DNA from: Puccinia triticina
Lineage: Eukaryota > Basidiomycota > Pucciniomycetes > Pucciniales > Pucciniaceae
Assembly: GCF_026914185.1 (NCBI RefSeq)
Contig: NC_070564.1
Coordinates: 2,542,001 to 2,606,000 of the forward strand
Length of the DNA: 64,000 nt
Direction: 5' to 3'
Part shown: positions 1 to 11,679 of the stretch, piece by piece
Numbering within the stretch: position 1 is the stretch's first letter
Layout: each line of letters opens with the position of its first letter
Notes under the pieces: generated by a model
Told to the model about the DNA's origin: nothing
The model's database searches: none
The model's input: the letters and a program-made list of their open reading frames with translations, nothing else
Position numbers and translations under genes: made by a program

Positions 1-3
1 TAA

Positions 4-640
4 GGTTGTCAGCTTGACCGGTGTCTCGATATTGATGTGTCAACACAATGGAACTCAACATTCACAATGTTTCATTGTGCTATCTTACTCAAAAAATCTT
101 GTGATCACTTCTGCCAAACTCAACCAGAGACTTGCACCTTTAGGTTGACCACAGAAGAATGGAATCAAGCAAAAAAATCATGTAACTTCTCAAACCTCTT
201 AGCAAGGCAACTGGTATGTTGTGCACATCAAACTACCCAACCTTGAATGCAGCACTCCCTGTCTAAATATCCTTGATGGAAAACCTCCATATGAATAGGC
301 GAGGCTTCTACAATCAAGCACAGCTCATCAACCCAGCTGCATAGATGATTGCAAAGATCAGCAATGATCTGACCAATGCACTCATCAAAGCCTTGTATAT
401 ATGTTCAATGATACTAGACCCAAAATTTAAGACAACCTTCTGGAAATCTCATTCTTGCTTCATACACAAACATTACCAGTTGTCTGTTGATGACATCCTC
501 AGAACGTTCCACAAAATTGCCGAAGCGTTTGAGGAAAATCTGAAATCTTGCGCCAAGGATGCAAACAAGAAGAGCCAGCCCCTTGTTGTCAGCAGGTCTT
601 GCGTTATCCCGCCCGGCTTTCCCACGCGGAAATTTTGGTC
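4..640 (+). pseudogene. hAT transposase remnant (two fragments)
   Basis: Two open stretches read like the middle of a hAT transposase. The first (to about 243) has the DVSTQWNST motif, matching the family DVxTRWNST box, followed by a LLKKSCDHF segment and a TTEEWNQAK segment. The second (345-662) begins with a MILDPKFKTTFWK segment, close to the family LDPRFK box, then SVDDILRTF. About 100 bases with stops separate them and no intron restores a single protein. N-terminal BED finger and C-terminal dimerisation regions are absent. The remnant runs off the left edge of the window and is interrupted downstream by Helitron H1. It is a fossil with no expected activity. Family assignment is from motifs recalled from memory. 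Confidence 0.7.
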
Positions 641-918
641 TGAGTTTGTTGAGTTATGTTAGACCTTTTCTTCAGGTACAAATAAATTGTCAGCCGGCTA
701 CGCAGCGCAAGCCAGCGTAACACCTATATAAATAATTATAAATAATATTAAAATCAATGTTTTACGGTTTTTGTGACAGATATCTATGTGATCTGTCACA
801 TATAATATAAATACTAGAGGCCAAGGCGGCTTCGCCGCTGCAATGCCCAGCCCCCAGCAGGCACCCCAACTCCAGGAGCCCCCCCCCCCCCCCCTTCATC
901 CACCCAACTTGACTTGAA

Positions 919-945
919 TAGGCCAAGGTGGCTGCACCGCTGTAA
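919..945 (-). other. Decayed second Helitron-type 3' terminus inside H1
   Basis: The segment reads like a diverged copy of the H1 end (aggccaaggtggctgcaccg on the plus strand), keeping a short GGTG/CACC hairpin but with CTAT where the active ends have CTAG. It lies about 100 bases inside the real terminus, as expected if an older end was bypassed. Confidence 0.5.
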
Positions 946-1547
946 AAATACTGGTGTTTTCTGTTTCAGAAAACCACAAAACTGAAGATCAAGTCATTCT
1001 AGACTTACTCTTGGAATCCTATGTTGTGTAAATTCTAAAAAGAGCTGCAGGGGTAGCCTAAGGTCTCTATTCTTTGTCAGCTGTTTTATGACTACTCTCA
1101 TTACTTTCCCCCTACTGGGAGGAAAAAGCTTCTTTTCAACCAAGCATCCCAATTCCAGCCCTCATCATGGTCTTTCCATCCCCCACAATTTAATGAAGTA
1201 TCATTTTTCATTCTCAGTTTTCATGTTTGATTGAAACCAATTGTAAAATATACACATTTACAACCAAAAACTGTCACCTTCATGGTTTATCAAGTTGTGA
1301 AAAATAAAATGCTAGTGTGTTGAACATTTCAATAAACCTAAAATATTTTGATATGGAGCTTGTTTAATGACACCTACTATTTCCCAATATGTAAGGTAAG
1401 GGTATGTAAGAGTTTATTTAAAGGTTAAACACAAACACATGATTCACATTTCATACATGCAATATTAACATAGCTAATTGCTGGCTTGCACCACTGCCAA
1501 AAAAATGGGCCAAATCCTCCCAGTTGCTGAGGTTACCCCAGCCTTAC

Positions 1548-1979
1548 CAACACTGGGTCAATACGATTTGATACAATATTAGGCCAAATTTCTTATCAAA
1601 TCAATCACCGTTACCTATTTGGACCGTTACCGTTAGCAGTAACAAGTTTTTTTGCGCGCTGCGCGTATTGAAACGCTATCTGCGTTACCATACCATTACC
1701 GTTATGGTAACGCAGATAACGTGGTAATGGCAGTATTAGAGCCAAAAAAAGGCTAAAAGAGCCAAAATAATCTCAATACCGCGGCGATATTGACTTCATA
1801 TCAGCGGCGATATTGACTTCATATCAGCGGCAATATTGTAACGGCTTGAAAAAAAATCCAAAATTCAAACTGAATATCGGTAACGCGCTGCCGTTACTGG
1901 TAACGGTAACGATAACGCACCAAAAATCGATACAATATTGATACGTTACCGTTACTGGTATATTATCAAACCAGTGTTG
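1548..1979. mobile_element. Foldback MITE, CAAC..GTTG type, copy 1
   Basis: Termini are CAACACTGG and CCAGTGTTG, flanked by the 7-bp direct repeat GCCTTAC (1541-1547 and 1980-1986). The 432-bp interior is packed with short inverted motifs built on GGTAACG and CGTTACC, and has a near-repeat CAGCGGCGATATTGACTTCATAT. No coding capacity. Copies 2 and 3 at 44316 and 43753 share terminal design and 7-bp duplications. Superfamily not established. Confidence 0.75.
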
Positions 1980-2522
1980 GCCTTACTCAAGCTTTCACTC
2001 TACCCAAGTTTTGATCCACACTGAATGTGCCAACAAAAGCACTTATGTATTTATGTATTGAGGTTGATTTACAATGGCATCTCTTGGCTTTAGTACCCTG
2101 CATGTCAAATGCAAGCAGTTGAACCAGTTTATCTTCAGTGCACTAATTCAGAAAACCCATGCTCACTTTGATTTTCACCAACTTAGATTCCCTATTTCAA
2201 TTTGTATCCCAAGGGGATGGAATAAAAGTCTCAAAAAAAGGCGGCCGGGTCACCAGTGGCAACACAGCTGAAGGAAAATAATCTTGATTTTGAGGTTTGA
2301 CATGCGGCAGGCTCACATATGACAGCTAGTCCTTTTGTACAGACATGTCCATTTTCAAAGGGATTCTACGCTGATTGAAGCGGCCAACAATGTGTTGGTC
2401 TTGGATAGGGTTTTGCCATTGATTGTGGCTCTGACAGCTGAGTAGTTGTGATAAACCATGTCTACAAAACACAAAAATTTCAGTACAGACAGGAAAGAAA
2501 TATTTTTGGGGGCCAAAAAAGA

Positions 2523-4810
2523 TCACGGGTTTGCAAAAAAAATCAAAAAGTGCTGAAATGCGCACACATCAACTGTATGTATGGTAGCCCGCACATCCCC
2601 AGCTCCTGGGCCACATTGTTTGCCAGCTTTTCTCCTTCCTTGATGGCGATCCTGACCAGCTGCCGCTGCCGGACCTGCCGGCCATTCGCGCTTCTTAATC
2701 ATCGCCAAATGGGTACGGATCGTCTGAATGTGTCGCTTGAAGAACGCGTGCCACAGATCCTTCCTCCGCCCCGCCCAGTTTGTCTTCGTGTACAGATAGG
2801 CCGTCGGCCTCCCCGGCTTGAGTCCCTCCAAGTCCAGACTTGATCAGCAGGGATGTCGGTGTCTAGCTAGGTCTGGAGGAGCAGGTCGGATGGCCTTCGC
2901 CTAGCCATGCATGTTGGCAAGATACATCCCAGATCAAAAGCTGGCAAAAAAACAGGTCAAATATCAGGAGGATACATTTGATGATGAAGCTGCGTACGTA
3001 CCCAAACTCGAGCTAACACTGCTGCTTGACTCCCGTTAAGATTTGTGTAGGAGGGGCCTTTGAGCAGGGGAAGACTGGTGCGGCTGGCCTTGCTGTTGCA
3101 GTACAAGCATATGATCTTCTCTGTCCGCAGTCTCTCTGGGAACCTGCTCCGATGAGCGTTCAGAAGGCCAGCCGTTGGCTTGGGATCAGCCGCAGGTCGT
3201 TCCCACGCTTCAGCGCCTTGACAACATGTAGAAACAGCAACGCGAGCTGGAAGCCCTTGAGCAGCGTGCCCGAGAGCGCTCAGATCAGTGGATAACGTCT
3301 GAGACAAGCTTGAAGTCCAGGTCATGTTCTGGAGGCAGGAGGGCCAATAAAGGCCGCCAAACACTGGCAGGAGGCGGGCTCAGGCTCAAGCTACTGGCTT
3401 GAGGCCAAAGATGAGGAGGTGGGTGCAGGTGGAAGAAACAGACTTACATATGGCAGAAAAATGTTTTTTTTTTCATGGTCCTTTAACATTCAATGGAAGG
3501 GTGGTCCAATGAGGTTGGCGAGCATCTTGGAGGCAGAGCAGATGACAGATGAGTTGATCAGCAGCAGCATTTGGTTTGGTCTTGAAAAAAAAAATTACCC
3601 CAAGCCGGCTTGCTGATGCTGCGGGTAGACTGTTTCTGGATGCCGTTGAGCCCGCTCATGTCGACGGTCCAGCTCTTGCGTGCGCTCAGGTTCTGGGGAT
3701 TATCAGAGCCTGACGCGACGCGGCAGACGGGCAGTGCAATGGGATTGGCAGCAGGCAAGGGAGGGGGGGCGTCTGCGGAGGAGATGCGTTGCTGGACGGG
3801 CAACTTGCGCAACTTGGGCCACCCGGAGGATCTTTGCTGATTTTCTGGATGCCCAGCTTGGAGGGCGCCGGGGCCAACAGAGCTACGGTGCCTGCGGCAA
3901 CAGCCGTGTTGATGCTTTTGTTATCGGCTATCAGGTTTGGGTTCTGCGAGTAGACAAGTCTGAGGAACTCGGGGGCGCTTGGCAGAGCTCAAACCGGAGC
4001 TTGCAAAGGAGGCAGGGCGGGCAAGGGCGCAGCCAAGGGGGACATCGGATCATTCGGAACTCCCGCTCCCTCCGGTGGGTCCGGATTGGATAGCTCAACT
4101 TGCTCAGGCAAGCTTTTTGGTGGGAGTGGCGACGGTGGCTTGGATGTGCGAGAAGGCGACGGGGTGGAGGAGAATGGTGGAGAGCGGGTGTAAGGTGGTT
4201 AGGGATCCAACAAAAATTTGGATGTTGGAGAAGACGCTGCGGGCAAAGAATCCAATGAGTATGATGAGGCAGTATAAGCTTCAGGAGAGGATCTGACTGA
4301 CCCCTGTAGCCGCATGACGCCCCTGCCATCCTTGCCTTGGTCGTTGGGGATGAAGAACCCTTTCCCTCCGAGCTTGGTCCAGACGGCCTGGATGAGCTGG
4401 GTGCACCAGAGGCCGGGCTCGAGGCCACACATGCGGTTTGCGCCGTAGACCAAATTGACCATTGAGTGGAGCAGGGGGAAGGAGGGGGCCAGGTTGGTGC
4501 GGGTGGAGGTGGCCAGGGGCGAGCGGAGGGCAACGTGAAGCAAAGGGCTTGGCGGCCATGGCGAGGTTTCTGGTTGCCCAGGGCGGAGTTGAGGGGCATG
4601 ATTTGTCATTGCTGGTCGTTGTGGGATGGTAGGCGCTGTTACGTAGGTGACTTGATGCAGGAAGGGTACCGTGTCATCCGGATTGTGGGTGGTGAGGGGA
4701 AAGAGGCCCGGTGAGGTCATCTTCTGTCGGGGTGTTGGAGACATGAGCAGTTGCAGTCGTTGTAAGGGCCAGGCTGGAAGTTCAAGGTGTGGCCAAGGCG
4801 GCGGGGGCAA
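2523..4810 (-). other. Captured gene fragments in H1, unidentified
   Basis: Two reverse-strand stretches look protein-like. At 4199-4810 the better frame contains NLVYGANRMCGLEPGLWC and a GKGFFIPNDQGKDGRG segment. At 2523-2831 a basic stretch includes TKTNWAGRRKDLWHAFFKRH. Stops and frame changes separate them and I cannot assign a family. Both lie in the sense orientation of H1, so exon capture is the likely origin. High GC compared with the surrounding AT-rich DNA supports a foreign source. The region between is a patchwork with no continuous frame. Confidence 0.35.
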
Positions 4811-4867
4811 CGGCGCAGTCGGTTGGGTAGGAATTGAAGGTCATGGCTGCAGGTTCAAAGGGTATAA

Positions 4868-6395
4868 GGGCCTGTACCATACAAAATTTGTTTTTTTGGT
4901 GCAGGTAAAATAGTTTTTTTTTTTGCGCTTTTCCGTTTTTTTGAAAAACACATTTCTGAAAAAACAGAATGTGAAAAACGTGTACCACAAACATCCCACC
5001 ATGGCTCCAGGATATCCACAATCAACCACCATTGCATTGACATCATCGGAGATCCAGCTGACCAATACCCAATAAAAAGACCATGTAATCAGATGCGAGA
5101 CTATTCCCCTCGATGACAGGTCCGTTTGATCATCGAGAGCTCCCCTCAATGTCCTTTGGTTACTCCTCCAGATGGCCGAAATGAACCGGTCATCCAGGGA
5201 AGTGATTACTCCTCTCAATGACCGCAGGAGTAATCACTTCCCTCGATGACCGGGTTGTTACGGTCATTTGGAGGAGTGCATATTCCCTCAATGACCGGAA
5301 CGAACTGGTCATCAAGAGGAGTATCTACTCCTCAAGATGACCAGAGGATCCACTCCTCTCGATGACCGGTTTGTTGCGGTCATCTTGAGGAGTACATCTT
5401 CCACTCAATGACCAGTTCGTTCCGGTCATCAAGGGAGTATGCACTCCTCCCGATGACCGGAACGAACCAGTCATCGAGAGGAGGGTGTACTCCTCAAGAT
5501 GACCGGAACAAACCGGTGGTCGAGAGGGTGTACTCATCAAGATGACCGGAACAAACCGGTCATCATATCTACCTCTAGATGACCGCTTTGTTCCGGCCAT
5601 CGGGAGGAGTGCATACTCCCTTGATGACCGGAACGAACTGGTCATCGAGTGGAAGATGTACTCCTCAAGATGACCGCAACGAACCGGTCATCTTGAGGAG
5701 TAGATACTCCTCTTGATGACCAGTTCGTTCCGGTCATCGAGGGAATATGCACTCCTCCAAATGACCGTAACGACCCGGTCATCAAGGGAAGGGTTCGTTC
5801 CGGTCATCGGGAGGAGTGCATACTTCCTTGATGACCAGAACGAACCGGTCATCTTGATCAGTACATCTTCCTCTTGATGACCGGCTCGTTCCGGTCATCT
5901 TGGGAAGTACATACTCCTCTCAAGGATCGGAACAAGCCGGTCATCGAGAATTGGGCGAGTGACTTTTGATGGCAGGTACGGACCGGGCATCAAGGAGGGA
6001 GTGTACTCCTATTAATAGCCGTCGTTCTCGAGTACGGACGACTTTATTGGGCTTGAATTTCTTGGATTGAGGCATTGGAGCAGGCGTTGTTGGCAGGTTG
6101 GGTTCCGATGTGGGTGGTGGGATGGTGTCCATTAGGACAACAGGGTTGATGAGATTGTCGATGGACTTGGGCATGCTGCTTGGATGTTGGTGCAGTGCAG
6201 AGAAGTGGAAAAATAGCTTCCAAAAAACAGGGTCAGACCTGTTTTTGAAAAGCACCCATTTTTGAGGAAAACTATTTTCCGGATATGTCAAAAAACAGGC
6301 GCTGTGGTACGTGTTTTTTGGTGAAAACAGTTTTTTTGCAAATAAATTAATTTCCGGGGGAAAAACTGTTTTTTTCCCGGCTATGGTACAGGCCC
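4868..6395. mobile_element. PIF/Harbinger-like non-autonomous element with internal array
   Basis: Ends are GGGCCTGTACCATA and its exact inverse, flanked by TAA on both sides (4865-4867 and 6396-6398). A three-base TWA target and GGGCC-type ends fit PIF/Harbinger. The outer 120 bases of each arm are rich in T and A runs with partly matching inverted sequence. The middle is a tandem array of palindromic units. A reverse frame at 5941-6489 includes SIDNLINPVVLMDTIPPP but matches no transposase I know. Confidence 0.7.
5090..5950. repeat. Tandem array of paired palindromes, about 46-bp period
   Basis: The array alternates two dyad-symmetric boxes: one near GATGACCGGAACGAAC followed by CGGTCATC, and one near GGAGTATATACTCC. 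Copies differ at single bases, and the array shows both orientations because each box is palindromic. Frames through it give repetitive peptides with no credible protein. It belongs to the PIF-like element. Confidence 0.85.
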
Positions 6396-7133
6396 TAAAA
6401 GGAGTGGCTTTGAGGGCTGCTGGAACCTTAGGCGACTCACGTGCTGTAATTCCAGCCGGGGGTTGTCTCACCCCCGTCCGCTGTTGCATTTGTGCAGTTT
6501 GGCGGGGGATATTTGTGGACCCCCCTGTGCTTTAGGGCTGGGGGTCTTCTTCCCAACACTTTTTAACCCTGCTAGACAGGGATGGGTGTTGGGCCATGGT
6601 GCGTCAGCTTGCTGCGCTGGGTGGCAGGGTGCGGGTGGTCTTGTGATTTGTTGTTCAAGATTTTTTTTTGTAATTTGTCTATTTGTAAGCTGAAACTTAG
6701 CCTTTTGGCAGCCTGTTTTGTAAAAGGGGAAACTTGTGATTTTTTTTTTGTATTTTGGCATATTGTAGGGGGAAACCTTGAATTTTTTTTCTAGAAACCT
6801 GAGGCTTTAATATACTTGGATTAATCAGAAATCAAAAGAGAACCCAACCAGTCAATAGATACAACAAGAAAAGTATCATGTCAACCAGAAATTACAAAAA
6901 AGAGTATTTTACTGCTATCCTTTCTCTAATTGATCAGAACCTGAGGGTAATCACAAATTTTCTTGGAGGCTTACAAATGTTATTCACTCTAACTATTGAA
7001 CCAGACTTGCCAAATGTACCACCACGACTCCAATTGGCAATTACTGGTAACATCCTTGTTGATTTAGCATCTGAGAAAAACAATCACAGCGGTGGCCTAT
7101 TCAATGTTGAACACAATGAATTGCAAGGGCTTA

Positions 7134-8271
7134 GAGCATCTCCAACGGTCCAGGGATGGATTGGGTCGCCTCTAGCAGCCCGCAACCAGATGTCCTGTAC
7201 TGTCACACATCTATCACAGCAGTCCAAATAATGGACTGTCCTAACCAAGAACGGGTGAGTTGGCCTGCCAGGTAGTGAACCCGGCAACAAGTGCTCATCT
7301 GCCGACAAGAAAAAGCAAATCCTCCATCAATATGGATCCAATCGAGTACCTGGACTGGATCAAGGAAGAAATCAAAGAACTAGCTTCACTTCAAACAACG
7401 TGCTTTGAGTCGGACAGAAGAAGAATAGCTACTAGCAAGTCCTCTGAAAACAATTTTAATCAGTTTCTCATGTGATATGAAGCCCTCCAAGAAATTGATG
7501 CTCATTAACACCTCAAGAATGATTTGATGGAGCATCTCTGGAAGAAGAAAGGGCTCTGACTCTGAGGTGTGATACTGTTTTCTTTTTGTTTTTCCGCATA
7601 GTTTTTGACTGTTATTGCTCTTAAGCTAGCTAAACTGTTGAACTTGATTTCTTTACTTTTTTCTCTACTCTTATCTTGTTCAAGGAAACAAGCACCAGTA
7701 TTATATTCATTTCTTGTTGGAAGAAAAGCACAAAACTGTCTGCAAGCTGAAATCATTTTTTTAAAAGTCTATCATAAAGATGATTTGGAGCAGAACCACT
7801 AAGTGGATGAAAAGTTCATTTGTTGCTACGTTTCATCAACTCTTTTTTTTTTCTTTTCCCAATAGGCTATGGAGGGACCATCTAATCCAGAAAGAACCAT
7901 TGACATGGTGAAATTTTCCTCCGCTGATTGCATTGCTTATTTGACAGAAGCGGTTTGCTCTTGAGCTGTTTTGACCAGGGATAGGAGTTGAGCCATTGAG
8001 GGTGTCCGCCATGTTTTGATGTGTAGAGGTCCTGAGTGGTGAATTTTTGAGTTGAAGAGGAGCGGAGGAGTTTGTCTGGGGAGGGATGTTGGAGAAGTTG
8101 AACCAATGGCGGCTTGCCCAGAGCTGCCAAAGTTGGAAGCCTCTGGCGGGTTTCATACACCCCTGCAATCGTTGGAAGCCCTTTTAGCAGCTCCGCTGGA
8201 GGCCAAAAATCCTTTCTGGGCTGCCAAAGTTGGACTCAGGTTAGGCAACAGCGGCTCTGTTGGAGATGCTC
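7134..8271. mobile_element. PIF/Tourist-like element, GAGCATCTCCAAC termini
   Basis: Ends are GAGCATCTCCAAC and GTTGGAGATGCTC, with the three-base target TTA repeated at 7131-7133 and 8272-8274. Size 1138 bp, no transposase frame seen. It splits a short open frame beginning at 6878 (LPNVPPRLQLAITGNI region), whose nature is unknown. Confidence 0.65.
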
Positions 8272-8452
8272 TTAGTCTGCCCTCCAAATGACTGAATAAG
8301 ATAAGGAGGGTCCAGGGTAGAGGACAAGGAGGGTGGGTGGTCAGGGACATGAAAGATGGTGGCAAAAACATTGAAGAGGGTTGTAGGAGGGGCAGCTTTG
8401 GTGTCAGTGCCAGTGCCACACAGGAAGCCTCCAACCACAGGGAAGTTAGTTA

Positions 8453-8632
8453 GGGTGTTCAAAGTTGACTTGCATAAAATCATAAAATTCTAAGCTGAAA
8501 AGAATATGTTGCACCCAAGCACTCAAATTAGAGCAACATTTCTAGAATGGTACATATGAAATCATCACTTGAAAGTTTTATCATTTTATGATTTTATGCA
8601 TTGAAAATTTTATGATTTCAACTTTGAACACC
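8453..8632. mobile_element. Short MITE, GGGTGTTCAAAG termini, copy 1
   Basis: Inverted ends GGTGTTCAAAGTTGA and TCAACTTTGAACACC flank about 180 bases of AT-rich DNA with TTA on both sides. A second copy lies at 49031-49226 in the Gypsy2 LTR, nearly identical apart from a 17-base internal difference. Confidence 0.75.
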
Positions 8633-8780
8633 TTAAGTGTTTGAACTTTGATGTATGCCTTGGAGTGATGGGCATGTGAGGTGTGGGGATGGCACAGGGG
8701 CATGGAATAAGCATTTACAACATGACTGTTTAGTGTGGCAGTGTATCTTTATATTTAGTACAACAACAAAAACCTCATGG

Positions 8781-10141
8781 CTATTCCAAGTCAAGATGTT
8801 CAGAGCGAAAGAGGGTGTCCAACATGCGGTCTGTTGCCCTATGGTATAGAGAGCGTAAATCAGAAAATCCGGACATGAAATCATCAACTGTAGTAGGGAA
8901 AGGAATGAGATAGGAAGAAAGAAGAAGTAAGGTGGATTCAAGATGTTCTGCGCAATCAAGCACTGGATTTGACTGCCGACCTGCGCCAGCCTCAGCCTCC
9001 ATGTCAGCCACCATGTTTCTCTCCTGGCATTTCGCCAAGAAGAGCGCAATAGCTCGAAGATTCATAGCGAGGTTGGATGGACCTTGACTCAACAAACACA
9101 GGGACTTGGAATCGATATCTGGATCTAAAGTGAACAATTGTCGCTTTGCTGCAGTTGTATTCGCCATTTGTTTCAAAAAGATTCGTGCTAACTTGACAAT
9201 CGGTATCGTCAATCTAGCAACTTGAGCATTATGCTCTCGATTCGGAGTCGTTGTCTTTTCTCGTGACACATTGATCGAGTCCCATTCGTGGTATTCAAAA
9301 TCATTAATCAGCGGGTTGGCGAGTTTTGTGAGATGTTTCAGTGTAATATTGACTAATCCAGCTTCTGTGTCTAACCAATCTTCTTGTAGAATAACTAAGT
9401 CGGATTTGGTTGACCATTGGATTGACTGATCGAGTGATTGATAGCAGAGATCTGCCTTCGTGCATATTTGTTCCATCTTTTCGGACATAAGCTTTTGATG
9501 CTTGATCAAGTTTTCTGGATCATGACGCGAAAGTTCCCACAATCGCGTAAGCTCCGCAGCGCTATGGAACACTAGACAAAGGTGGGATTGTATGCTTCGT
9601 TCGACTTGGATGCACAATCGACGGCATCTGAATTCTTTGCATCGTCCTAACTTAGCCTAACTTCCGGTGATCGATGTAGCCTTCTTCGAACGGGGCACAA
9701 ATGGACTCGACCGCAAAGTTTGTTTTCTTTATGGAGTTGCAGATCTTTGGGATGAGACCTGAGACTTAACCAACGTGCGTGTCGAGCTGCGTCCCGAAAT
9801 CTTGTAGGTCAAGTAAGAGTAAGAGAGATGAGACGTGGTCTTTGAGTGAAGGCAGAAGGGTCGATTCCAGTTGGTCTATCAGTACGTTCCTTCCACCCAG
9901 TTCATCAATCATCTTCTTATTATTTCGACTCAGCCGGTATAACGCCCCTGGTGCCATACGAAACTCGTGAGCGATTTCGGCAAGCCGAGAGTGGACCGGC
10001 TCTATAAAGGCTACATGATCAGTTGGTTACTCGATGCTCAGGTCGGGGATACCCACTGGGCGGCATTAGCTGACCTATGTCGGATGGCGACTCTGAATCA
10101 GTAGTGGAAATCCCGGAAAAAGATGCTTCCAAATCCGACAT
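8781..10141 (-). pseudogene. Broken member of a rust paralogue family, function unknown
   Basis: The reverse strand carries pieces of one protein in order: a possible start near 10141 (MSDLEASFSG), a segment with ESTLLPSLKDHVSSLLLLL (9957-9766), then a 278-codon frame (9617-8781) with KEFRCRRL just upstream, LVILQEDWLDTEAGL, and IPIVKLARIFLKQM. I recall this layout from large Puccinia and Melampsora families of unknown function; that is memory, not a search. An in-frame TAA follows LDTHVG at about 9768. A 10-bp tandem duplication of AAGTTAGGCT at about 9645-9664 shifts the frame just before KEFRC. A further frame break lies near 10020-10035. No function can be inferred. Confidence 0.6.
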
Positions 10142-10205
10142 TGTTGATCTTCATCGAACTCTTTCCTCGCCCCAAGCTGAGACACCACGGTACAGTCCGA
10201 TGACT

Positions 10206-10518
10206 GGATGACTTCCCGTGGGCTAAAAATTCAGATCTGTCAGGCCAGGTTAAACCTTACTGGGTGGTGAGAACTTGATCTCAATCACTTTTCACCAGCA
10301 AGTAAGGTTTAGATCTGTGAAATTTTAGTCTGTACGGGGGGCGTAGATCCTACGGGAAGTGGATGACTTCCCGTGGGCTAAAAATTCAGATCTGTCAGGC
10401 CAGGTTAAACCTTACTGGCTGGTGAGAACTTGATCTCAATCACTTTTCACCAGCAAGTAAGGTTTAGATCTGTGAAATTTTAGTCTGTACGGGGGGCGTA
10501 GATCCTACGGGAAGTCTT
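10206..10518. repeat. Two tandem copies of a 155-bp foldback unit
   Basis: The second copy starts at 10361, and the two differ at about one base. Each unit begins ACTTCCCGT and ends ACGGGAAGT, with matching inner arms around CAGATCT and AAACCTTACT, so each can fold on itself. GGATG precedes both copies. Likely a short MITE later duplicated in tandem. Confidence 0.8.
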
Positions 10519-10797
10519 CCAGTCTTCCACTGTCAGCTCTCCACGGGTCGATCCGATACTCCTATCTCGGTAAGGAAAGAGAAAAGGAGCTCGGCTCGGG
10601 AGAGCTGGGACTATACCGGCCCAGTGGTGACATGTCTAGGTTTGGACATGTCACCAACAAGGTTAGAAAATCTATGTACAAGGGATGTAAGTACATAGAT
10701 CCACTATGGTCTTTTGCATAAGTGCATGAACCACTCTAACAAGCCCAAAGCCCAAGGTGGCTTTTGCATTGTAAATGTCACCTTATGAGAAACAATG
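10519..10797. other. No gene seen
   Basis: Mixed-composition spacer with no convincing frame, RNA gene or terminal repeats. Confidence 0.5.
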
Positions 10798-10800
10798 TTA

Positions 10801-11022
10801 GGCCCTGTTTGTTAGCGTCATATTACGCAGCGTAATAATAGGAAAAATGCTACATTACATATGGTAAAACATGTATTTTTAGGATAATCTTTTGAAAGTA
10901 AACCCTCATAAGGCTCGGCAGTTTACTTCCAAAAGATCAGGCAAAAAAGTACTGTCTTACACAATGTAGGGGGACACGGCAAAATTATTTATTGCATAAT
11001 AATCACGCTGCCAAACAGGGCC
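10801..11022. mobile_element. Tourist-like MITE (PIF/Harbinger type)
   Basis: Ends are GGCCCTGTTTG and CAAACAGGGCC, extending imperfectly into an AGCGT box, with target TTA at 10798-10800 and 11023-11025. Terminal sequence and three-base target are classic for PIF/Harbinger. 222 bp, non-coding. Confidence 0.85.
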
Positions 11023-11025
11023 TTA

Positions 11026-11679
11026 GTTTTCAAGGGATCATAGCCCTACATGTTGTGCACCTAACCATCTATCCATCTCTTCTAACCTTGAAGAACTGAC
11101 CCCTTCAACTGAGGATGTGAACAACAAAGTGTCATCCAAGGCCTGGGCAAGTTGGCCCTGTAAATCAGAGGGGCTTGATAGGTTTCCCACAGCCCCTTGC
11201 GGGCAAAGTTCAATAAACAGGGTTTTTTTATTGCCTGTATCTTTTTGATGATGATAAAAACTATGTTGGATTGAAAACCAGATCAAGGGCTTCAAATAAC
11301 CCAACAGCCAATGATTTAATGGGTAAAAATTAAGCATAGATGACACAGGTGCAAAGATTTTCACCACCAAAAATGGTGGATTGCCACCTAGGATCCACAC
11401 CATATTTTTATTGTTGGGTGCAAGTCCCTCCCATGGTTGGTGCAATGCCACTCCAGCCTGGGACCCCAAACCAGCCAGTTCCCAATCCCCATAGGGAATT
11501 GGGACTTGTGTTAAGTTTGCTGAAAGTTATGTGCTGGGCTAGCTTAATCAAACAGAGGGTCTGGGGGACCCCGCCCGGAGGGCTCTCCATATGAATAATT
11601 TCTGCAGGCTTGCAGAAAAAGGGAGGATTTTCAATCCTCAAAATAGAAAAATACAGTTTAAAAATCAATAAAATACAAA
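11026..11679. other. No gene seen
   Basis: Spacer before H2. Contains small hairpins, for example around ATTCCCAATCCCCATAGGGA at 11475-11510. Open frames are short and compositionally random. Confidence 0.5.

Larger units (their letters stand above)
814..6820 (-). mobile_element. Helitron H1, non-autonomous, nested insertions inside
   Basis: On the reverse strand it begins TCCAAGTATATTAAAG at 6820 and ends with hairpin GCGGCGAAGCCGC, eight bases, then CTAG at 817-814. It sits between A and T with no target duplication, as Helitrons do. The 30-base end is identical to those of H2 and H4. The first roughly 400 bases (6820-6430) resemble the start of H2. No Rep or helicase coding sequence is visible. 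It contains a 432-bp MITE and a 1528-bp PIF-like element; without them the core is about 4.0 kb. Coding-like pieces inside lie on the same strand as the Helitron. Confidence 0.85.

Noticed and set aside
5090..5950. CRISPR-like array
   Set aside because: No constant repeat with unique spacers, units are diverged palindromes within a transposon, and the host is a fungus.
6430..6820. Solo-LTR interpretation of the shared 400-base blocks at 6430, 11680, 52870 and 58350
   Set aside because: They lack TG..CA ends and target duplications. Each is the start of an element that ends in hairpin-CTAG, so they are Helitron 5' regions.
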